From contig JAGVEP010000140.1 in assembly GCA_020058145.1 (NCBI GenBank), forward strand, positions 1 to 5,892: DNA of 5,892 nucleotides. The letters are read 5' to 3'. How positions within the stretch are numbered: position 1 is the stretch's first letter; each line of letters starts with the position of its first letter. The notes below the pieces were generated by a model. It ran no database searches, was not told the DNA's origin, and worked only from the letters and a program-made list of their open reading frames with translations. Origin of the DNA: Phycisphaerae bacterium (GTDB taxonomy: Bacteria; Planctomycetota; Phycisphaerae; UBA1845; Fen-1342). Of the stretch, positions 1 to 4,548 are shown one piece after another. The position numbers and the translations under genes were made by a program.

Positions 1-710
1 ACTTGCACGGGCCATTCGTGGGCGCCCACCTGCGGAACCTGCGCGGCCGCCGTGGACCAAGCCCAACGCTGCCGCTGCGCGCCGCACAGGCGTACCGCGT
101 GCTGGTTTAACCGTACCAGGACTTGCGCGCCGGCGGTCTGGACCGCATACACGCCGCGGGCCGTGCCATAGGCCCGGTCGCCCAACACGACGTCCCCCGC
201 TTGAAAGGGCTGCCGCGCATAGCCTTCCCCGCCGTGCGCGGCGGTCAACTCGACCGCTCGAAAACAACCCGTGCCCGGGTCGAGCAACACATGCACGCGC
301 CACTCGGTGCCGGTCGCCCCTGGACCGTTGATCACCGTGGCGTCGACCGCCCGCAGCCGCAACCCGGGCGGCGCGGGCCGAACCTGGGCCTGCAATGTTT
401 GCGCCAGAACGACGCCCAGCCAGTCTTCCGCCATTCGCAAACGGTAAAACAAGCCCGGCCCCGTAATCTCGGCCACGCCCGCCGCGTGCGCCCAGGCCGC
501 CACGTCCTTCAGCGACAGATTGGTGACCGCATACGCCAAGGCCAACCGCAGCAACGCCGCCGCGTCGGGTACGTTGCGACAGCGCCGCAAGGCCTGAAAG
601 CGGCGGGCCGACTCCTCCAAGTCCGCCGGCAACAAGCTGCACAGGTAGGGCCAAACGGGTTCAGCGCAAACGGGCGGCAGCGCGGCGGGCACGGACACGG
701 GCGTTTCCAT
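1..710 (-). CDS. IS4-type DDE transposase, N-terminal part (cut by window edge)
   Basis: Transposase that would cut and join the ends of its own insertion sequence. I read 236 complete codons on the minus strand from ATG at 710 to the window edge without a stop; the C-terminus lies outside. An in-frame TAA about 9 nt upstream of the ATG, with no other start between, fixes the start; there is no strong ribosome binding site. Residues about 28-105 are a helical N-terminal region (LPADLEESARRFQALRR, then a stretch ending YRLRMAEDWL). The RNase H-like catalytic core begins at about residue 118 with the first catalytic Asp in AVDATVINGPG (D123), and the second Asp lies in GDRAYGTARGVYA (D178). The spacing and motif wording fit IS4-family enzymes. 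The third catalytic residue (Glu, in a YREK-type motif) would lie beyond the window, so intactness cannot be judged. Family assignment is from motif memory, not a search. Confidence 0.85.
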   Translation of the reverse strand, partial: METPVSVPAALPPVCAEPVWPYLCSLLPADLEESARRFQALRRCRNVPDAAALLRLALAYAVTNLSLKDVAAWAHAAGVAEITGPGLFYRLRMAEDWLGVVLAQTLQAQVRPAPPGLRLRAVDATVINGPGATGTEWRVHVLLDPGTGCFRAVELTAAHGGEGYARQPFQAGDVVLGDRAYGTARGVYAVQTAGAQVLVRLNQHAVRLCGAQRQRWAWSTAAAQVPQVGAHEWPVQ

Positions 711-749
711 GCCGCCAGGTTACTTCGCCCACGGAGAACAGGCAACCTT

Positions 750-778
750 ATTTTAACGCCTATGGGGCCATACGCCAG
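750..778 (-). promoter_or_regulatory. Weak candidate promoter for the transposase
   Basis: On the minus strand a TAAAAT -10-like hexamer (755-750) sits in the only AT-rich patch upstream of the transposase. It is preceded at 17 nt by CTGGCG (778-773), a poor -35 match (3 of 6). Transcription would begin near 743, giving a leader of about 33 nt. The prediction rests mainly on the -10 box. Confidence 0.25.
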
Positions 779-812
779 GCCGCCGACTCGCGACAAAAGG
801 GCCAAAGCCCAG

Positions 813-830
813 GGCCGGCTGAAGCCGGCC
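813..830. repeat. Perfect 8-bp hairpin (REP-like or terminator stem)
   Basis: GGCCGGCTGAAGCCGGCC is two perfect 8-bp arms around GA. A second small inverted repeat, GGGCCAAAGCCC (799-810), lies just to its left. No T run follows on either strand, so an ordinary intrinsic terminator is not well supported. It could be an extragenic palindromic repeat or debris at the end of the insertion sequence. Confidence 0.5.
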
Positions 831-896
831 ACCAGCACCCCGCCTAAGGAGTCACAGACCCAGCTCGCACGAGCCGCGCGGCGGGCTATGCGCGCC

Positions 897-925
897 TTCC
901 CACCGCGGTCTTCCCAGCCTATGAT
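897..925 (+). promoter_or_regulatory. Candidate sigma70-type promoter for the sensor kinase
   Basis: TTCCCA (897-902, 4 of 6 matches to TTGACA) and TATGAT (920-925, 5 of 6 matches to TATAAT) are separated by exactly 17 nt. Transcription would start near 932, leaving a leader of about 125 nt that contains the inverted repeats at 971-995. This is a consensus match only. Confidence 0.35.
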
Positions 926-1056
926 GTTCTGCGTTGCCGGCCTGAGTTGAGCCACGCGGCACCTGGGCCGCGCCGCGCGGCGAAGCGTGCGCTTCAGGGC
1001 GCTTGTGGTGCGTGCCTGCAGCCGTCCCATTTTCACCCAGTGATCCGGAGCCGCCC

Positions 1057-3021
1057 ATGCTGGAATCCGCAGATGGGCTGAGAACTCTGCTGGACAGCAT
1101 CGACGAGTTGGTGCTCGTACACGATGCGGACGGGGGCATCCTCGACTGCAACCGCGCGGCGTGCCGACACCTCGGCTATCCACGGGAGCGGCTGCTGCGC
1201 CTGCGAATGCGCGACCTGGAGCCAACCACATCCCCGGGCGATGACCAGGACGGCGTAGTTCGGCCGCCGAGTGGCCGCTGCGGCTCTTACGAGACCGTAC
1301 ACCTGGCCAAAGACGGCCGCCACATTCCGGTCGAGGTCAATGCGACCTCGCTCGAATACGCGGGCCGGCAGATCACCCTGATCGTTGGCCGGGACATTAC
1401 GGAACGGCGGCGTGTTGCGGAGGCGCTGCGGGTGAGCGAGGAGCGCTACCGCACCCTGTACACCCGCACCCCCGTGATGCTGCACTCGATTGACCGTTCG
1501 GGCCGCCTGGTAGCCGTGAGCGACACCTGGCTGGAGACCCTCGGGTATCAGCGCGCCGAGGTTCTCGGCCGAAAGTCGCTGGAATTCCTGACCAGCGAAT
1601 CCCAGCACTTGGCCCAAGAAGTCGTGCTTCCGGCGTTCTTTGCCACAGGCGCCTGCCGGGATGTGCCGTACCAAATGTTGACCAGGGACGGCCGCGTCCT
1701 GGATGTGCTCCTGTCCGCGACCGCGGAACGCGACGCACAGGGGCAAGTGGTGCGCTCGCTGGCCGTCATGATCGACGTGACCGCCCGCAAAAGTGCCGAA
1801 AAAGAGAAGGAACGGCTCGAAGCGCGGCTGCGCCGGGCGCAGAAGATGGAAGCCATCGGCCAGCTCGCCGGCGGGCTGGCCCACGATTTCAACAACATAC
1901 TCACCGCGATTCTGGGCAACGTAGAACTGCTCCGCAGCCACCTGGGAAACCGCTGCGAACTCGACGAAATGGGGCGCGCTCACCTGGAACAGATCGAGCG
2001 CGCGGCCCTGCGCGCCGCCGCGCTGACACGCCAAATGCTGGCTTTTGGCCGGCCACAACCCGTTCGCCGCGAGCGGCTGGACTTGAACACGATTCTCGCC
2101 GACATGGAGAAGATGCTTCGCCGGCTGATTCCGGAGAGCGTAGCGCTCGGGATCGTGCGCGCCCCGCAGCTCGGGCACATCCACGGTGACCCCGGGCAGA
2201 TCGAGCAGGTGGTGATGAACCTGGTCGTCAACGCACGCGATGCGATGCTCGACGGCGGGCAACTCACGCTGGAAACCGCCCACACCCAGGTGGACGAGGC
2301 GCACCGCGCGCGGCATCCGGAAGCTCGGCTGGGACCGCACGTCGTCCTCACCGTCCGCGACACCGGCTGCGGCATGAGCCCGGAAATCCTCGCCCAGATC
2401 TTCGAGCCGTTTTTCACGACCAAGCCGGTTGGTCAGGGCACGGGCCTGGGCCTGGCCACGGTGGACGCCATTGTCCGCCAACTCAACGGCCACATCACGG
2501 TCACGAGTGCCGTGCAGCATGGCACGACTTTCTGCCTCTATTTTCCGCAGGCGGCAACGGAGGCTGCGCCACAGGAGCCGGGGCCGTCGCAGCGCCCGAC
2601 GCCCCGCGGCACGGAGACGGTTTTGGTCTGTGAGGACGATGAGATGGTGCGCCGGCTGGCCACGGAATTCCTGCGCGCCGCGGGCTACTCCGTGCTCAGC
2701 GCCGCCAATGGTCGCCAGGGGCTCGAGCTGGCCACCACGCATGCCGGGCCGATCGACCTGCTGGTGACCGACGTCGTCATGCCAGACCTTAACGGCCCGC
2801 AACTCGCCGAGACACTCCGCGCCGCGCGACCCCGGATAAAGACGCTCTACGTCTCCGTGTACGCACCGGTGAACATCGGGCCGCAGGGTGTCTCCGAGCC
2901 GGGAGTGGAGTTGTTGGAGAAGCCGTTCGGCCGACAAGGCATGCTCGCCCGCGTTCGGGAGGTACTGGACTGTAAGTCGAAACCCCATCCGACCCCCGTG
3001 GCGGACATCTCCAAGCAATGA
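1057..3021 (+). CDS. Soluble hybrid sensor histidine kinase (PAS-PAS-HisKA-HATPase-REC)
   Basis: Two-component kinase that should sense a signal through its PAS domains, autophosphorylate on His and pass the phosphate to its own receiver. With ATG at 1057 it has 654 residues. This start has GGAG (1047-1050) 6 nt upstream, which I prefer to a TTG at 1003. PAS 1 spans about 8-118 and ends in the PAC-like GRDITERRR; PAS 2 spans about 126-246, followed by a charged coiled-coil linker. HisKA carries the phosphoacceptor H276 in GGLAHDFNNIL. The ATPase domain shows the N box MNLVVNARDAM (N388, N392), G1 DTGCGM (435-440), F box FEPFFTTK and G2 GQGTGLGLA (459-467). The receiver (about 520-637) has acidic D527/D528, phosphoacceptor D572 in VTDVVMP, S600 and K622 in EKPFG. 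No membrane segment or signal peptide is visible, so it is cytoplasmic. The usual SGY after the receiver's beta-4 strand reads SVY. No separate response regulator is adjacent; the partner and signal are unknown. Confidence 0.95.
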   Translation: MLESADGLRTLLDSIDELVLVHDADGGILDCNRAACRHLGYPRERLLRLRMRDLEPTTSPGDDQDGVVRPPSGRCGSYETVHLAKDGRHIPVEVNATSLEYAGRQITLIVGRDITERRRVAEALRVSEERYRTLYTRTPVMLHSIDRSGRLVAVSDTWLETLGYQRAEVLGRKSLEFLTSESQHLAQEVVLPAFFATGACRDVPYQMLTRDGRVLDVLLSATAERDAQGQVVRSLAVMIDVTARKSAEKEKERLEARLRRAQKMEAIGQLAGGLAHDFNNILTAILGNVELLRSHLGNRCELDEMGRAHLEQIERAALRAAALTRQMLAFGRPQPVRRERLDLNTILADMEKMLRRLIPESVALGIVRAPQLGHIHGDPGQIEQVVMNLVVNARDAMLDGGQLTLETAHTQVDEAHRARHPEARLGPHVVLTVRDTGCGMSPEILAQIFEPFFTTKPVGQGTGLGLATVDAIVRQLNGHITVTSAVQHGTTFCLYFPQAATEAAPQEPGPSQRPTPRGTETVLVCEDDEMVRRLATEFLRAAGYSVLSAANGRQGLELATTHAGPIDLLVTDVVMPDLNGPQLAETLRAARPRIKTLYVSVYAPVNIGPQGVSEPGVELLEKPFGRQGMLARVREVLDCKSKPHPTPVADISKQ

Positions 3022-3067
3022 TCGGGAAGTCAGGCCGCGGTCGACGACGGCTCATGCTCGCCGGCCC

Positions 3068-4165
3068 CTACACGCGCCCCAACCGTTCCAGCACGCCCCG
3101 CAGCAGCAGCGGCCACGCGACCGTCGCGTCGGCGAAGACTTCGGCTTGGCGCCCGCCGTGTTTTTCCGAGACGAATTTGCCCCAGGACACGCCTTCGGAG
3201 TAGGTGCAGCCCGACAACCCGCCCCAGTGGACCGGCTCGGGGCAAATCCGAATCGCGTAGTGGAAGCGGATGTACTTGCCGTGCCGGCCGGCGGTGCGGC
3301 GGTCCAGAATCTCGCCCAGCGGGCCGACTTGCTGGGCCCAATTGCGCGGCACGCCGCCGCCGATGGTGAAGATGCCGAGGCGTTCCGCCTGGCTGGCGCG
3401 CTCGTAGTAGTCGGCGATGTCGCGCCACAAGTCGATCCGCACGCCGGGACGACCCGACTGGGCCGCCGTCAGGTTGTGCACAAAGATGTCGAGTCCCAAC
3501 TCGCTGTCCGTCAGCGCGGGGACATAGACCGGCACTTTTTTCTTGACCGCCGACTGCAGGATGCCGCGCCCCTTGAGGTGCTTGCTGACGTACTCCCCGA
3601 TGCGCCAATTCAGCTCATGGCTGCCGAGCGGCTCATCGGCCGGGAGCGTTCCCAAGACCGTCTCCAGCAGCTCGGCCGCCTCTTCGAGGTTTTTTTCCAG
3701 CTCGAGCGTGTCGTACACGCGGCAGTAGCCCGCGTCGTACAGTTTCTCGTCGCTCCAGTGCGGCTCGTGACGGAAGTGCGTGCGGCCACTCTGTTCGATC
3801 AACCCGTGGCACAGCAGCGCCCCGGTCGCGACGACGGCGTGCAGCAGCCCCTGGTCGATCATCTCGGCAATCAGCAGGCCCTGTTTGGCAATGGTCATCG
3901 CCCCCGAGAACGTGCCGACGATGAAGCACTTCTTATCGCGCGCCATCGCGTGCAGAATGTCGGCCGCCTCACCGAGGCTGCGACCGCTGAAGGCCGTTTT
4001 CGACATCGCGGCGAGCAGCTCGGAGCACGACCTGGTCTTCCGCACATCGATGGGTTCGAGCGGCTGCAAGTGATGCGACCAGCCGTCCGCGAGCTTCTCC
4101 TTGCCGCGCGCCGCGGGCTGCGTTCCGCGTCGGCCGGCGGTCGCTTTGCGCTTGGATTTGGCCAC
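3068..4165 (-). CDS. Deoxyhypusine synthase-family protein (possible homospermidine synthase-type enzyme)
   Basis: NAD-dependent aminobutyl-transferase family. Eukaryotic and archaeal members modify eIF5A with spermidine; bacteria lack eIF5A, so a small-molecule polyamine reaction such as homospermidine synthesis is more likely here (inference). The start is GTG at 4165: AGGAG (4178-4174) lies 8 nt upstream, whereas the in-frame GTG at 4174 overlaps that site. This gives 365 residues, close to the eukaryotic enzyme. Family motifs run in order: GTFSGAM (84-90), VVATGAL, VPALTDSELG (about 215-224), TIGGGVPRN (about 267-275), SEGVSWGKF with the presumed catalytic Lys (K330), and FADATVAWPLLL near the C-terminus. 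The first 30 or so residues are Lys/Arg/Ala-rich and probably flexible. By eye, the His after GGGV that human DHS has is replaced (PRNW), and the Asp a few residues before SWGK is hydrophobic, suggesting altered substrate use. It is convergent with the kinase gene (46-bp gap) and divergent from ffs. Confidence 0.9.
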   Translation of the reverse strand: MAKSKRKATAGRRGTQPAARGKEKLADGWSHHLQPLEPIDVRKTRSCSELLAAMSKTAFSGRSLGEAADILHAMARDKKCFIVGTFSGAMTIAKQGLLIAEMIDQGLLHAVVATGALLCHGLIEQSGRTHFRHEPHWSDEKLYDAGYCRVYDTLELEKNLEEAAELLETVLGTLPADEPLGSHELNWRIGEYVSKHLKGRGILQSAVKKKVPVYVPALTDSELGLDIFVHNLTAAQSGRPGVRIDLWRDIADYYERASQAERLGIFTIGGGVPRNWAQQVGPLGEILDRRTAGRHGKYIRFHYAIRICPEPVHWGGLSGCTYSEGVSWGKFVSEKHGGRQAEVFADATVAWPLLLRGVLERLGRV

Positions 4166-4173
4166 GGTAAGCA

Positions 4174-4178
4174 CTCCT
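4174..4178 (-). promoter_or_regulatory. Ribosome binding site of the DHS-like gene
   Basis: AGGAG on the minus strand lies 8 nt before GTG at 4165. It overlaps the alternative in-frame GTG at 4174-4172, so it decides the start in favour of 4165 and the product begins M-A-K-S-K. Confidence 0.7.
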
Positions 4179-4185
4179 GCATCCC

Positions 4186-4203
4186 GCCGCGGGTGACCGC
4201 GGC
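4186..4203. other. 7-bp hairpin in the leader of the DHS-like gene
   Basis: GCCGCGG and CCGCGGC are perfect arms around a 4-nt loop. In a minus-strand transcript the stem would sit 7 nt upstream of the ribosome binding site. It may be a leader structure or chance in GC-rich DNA; no T run follows on either strand. Confidence 0.35.
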
Positions 4204-4262
4204 ACGGGCTGCGTGGGAGACTCTGTAGCCGAGGTCAGCGTGGCTGTCCAGCGGCGCCGCAC

Positions 4263-4291
4263 TAGAACATCCGGCGACCGTCGGTTACGAT
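4263..4291 (+). promoter_or_regulatory. Candidate promoter of the SRP RNA gene
   Basis: TACGAT (4286-4291, 4 of 6 matches to TATAAT) is preceded at 17 nt by TAGAAC (4263-4268, 3 of 6 matches to TTGACA). The hexamers are weak, but the predicted start, about 7-8 nt downstream at 4298-4300, coincides with the independently folded 5' end of the SRP RNA, which is the main support. Confidence 0.4.
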
Positions 4292-4298
4292 CCGCCCC

Positions 4299-4418
4299 TG
4301 CCTGAGGTACCGGCTGGGCCGGTGCAGTGCGCTCTCCGGACAACGGGTCAGGACCGGAAGGTAGCAGCCCACCCGCCGCGGCCCACGTGCAACGTCAACC
4401 TGGTCGGAACCTCGGGCG
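4299..4418 (+). ncRNA. ffs: Small signal recognition particle RNA (4.5S-type)
   Basis: RNA scaffold of the bacterial SRP; its apical hairpin binds the Ffh M domain and takes part in co-translational membrane targeting through FtsY. The diagnostic segment is 4345-4370, reading GGGTCAGGACCGGAAGG and then TAGCAGCCC, with the GGAA tetraloop at 4356-4359 and the conserved asymmetric and symmetric internal loops either side. The ends close by a long helix: GCCTGAGGTACCGGCTGG (4300-4317) pairs with 4400-4417 (ending CGGAACCTCGGGC) with one A-A mismatch and a few wobble pairs. That pairing sets the ends to about 4299/4300 and 4417/4418, about 119 nt. There is no room for an Alu domain, so this is the short bacterial type. 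It is co-oriented with dnaX downstream, a neighbourhood also known in Bacillus. Ends are inferred from folding by hand. Confidence 0.95.
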
Positions 4419-4424
4419 TTTTTT
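4400..4424 (+). terminator. Probable ffs terminator: 3' arm of the closing helix plus T6
   Basis: The 3' strand of the SRP closing helix ends at 4417 and is followed by G and then six T (4419-4424). The RNA's own terminal stem followed by a U tract would act as an intrinsic terminator. If so, dnaX needs another promoter or read-through. No second hairpin with its own T run is present. Confidence 0.45.
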
Positions 4425-4426
4425 GT

Positions 4427-4539
4427 GAATGTAGAATTTGGAATTAAGAATTAAGAATGATCAGAATCGGGCGTTTTTGTCGCTGTCGGCTCTCAGGGCG
4501 GCGCGCCATTCTTAATTCTTAATTCACCATTCTTAATTC
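4427..4539. repeat. AT-rich palindromic repeat (MITE- or REP-like) between ffs and dnaX
   Basis: A perfect 19-bp inverted repeat, GAATTAAGAATTAAGAATG at 4441-4459 and its reverse complement at 4507-4525, flanks a 47-nt GC-richer centre. The arms continue outward with imperfect copies (4427-4440 on the left; CATTCTTAATTC at 4528-4539 on the right), giving about 33-bp arms. The arms are built from a short GAATTAAG-type unit and their AT content contrasts sharply with both neighbours. It contains no coding frame. It starts 2 nt after the ffs T run and ends 9 nt before the dnaX start codon, so it supplies nearly all of the dnaX leader. A transposase-dependent miniature element or a stem-loop repeat family is likely; I see no clear terminal target duplication. 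Confidence 0.75.
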
Positions 4540-4548
4540 GGATCTGCC

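Larger units (their letters stand above)
711..1056. other. Gene-free interval between transposase and sensor kinase
   Basis: These 346 bases hold no gene I can support. They should contain one outer end of the insertion sequence, but its terminal inverted repeat cannot be located without the other end. They also contain the hairpin at 813-830, a candidate kinase promoter at 897-925, a 12-bp palindrome CGCCGCGCGGCG (971-982) and a small inverted repeat GAAGCGTGCGCTTC (982-995). The last two lie in the probable 5' leader of the kinase. Reading frames running through this interval have no recognisable domain or ribosome binding site. Confidence 0.6.

Noticed and set aside
123..950. Plus-strand open frame opposite the transposase
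   Set aside because: It is antisense to the IS4-type transposase frame, Arg/Pro/Gln-rich and without recognisable motifs.
509..1231. Minus-strand open frame spanning the gene-free interval
   Set aside because: It overlaps both the transposase start and the kinase start in the wrong frame, and shows only low-complexity Arg/Ala/Pro content.
1033..3018. Long open frame on the minus strand opposite the sensor kinase
   Set aside because: It mirrors the kinase gene almost exactly, has no recognisable domain, and is explained by the high GC content keeping the antisense frame open. The plus-strand frame has every kinase motif.
3022..3067. Bidirectional terminator between the convergent kinase and DHS-like genes
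   Set aside because: I could find no convincing stem with a T run on either strand in the 46-bp gap.
2888..4228. Long plus-strand open frame across the kinase end and the DHS-like gene
   Set aside because: It runs antisense to the DHS-like gene, whose motifs are clear, and has no ribosome binding site or domain.
4180..4300. tRNA gene upstream of ffs
   Set aside because: No cloverleaf or GGTTCRA-like T-arm could be assembled; the GGTTACGATCC stretch lacks the paired arms and fits better as a -10 region.
4427..4539. CRISPR-like array in the repeated GAATTAAG sequence
   Set aside because: The units are short, arranged as an inverted repeat rather than evenly spaced direct repeats, and there are no spacers of uniform length.
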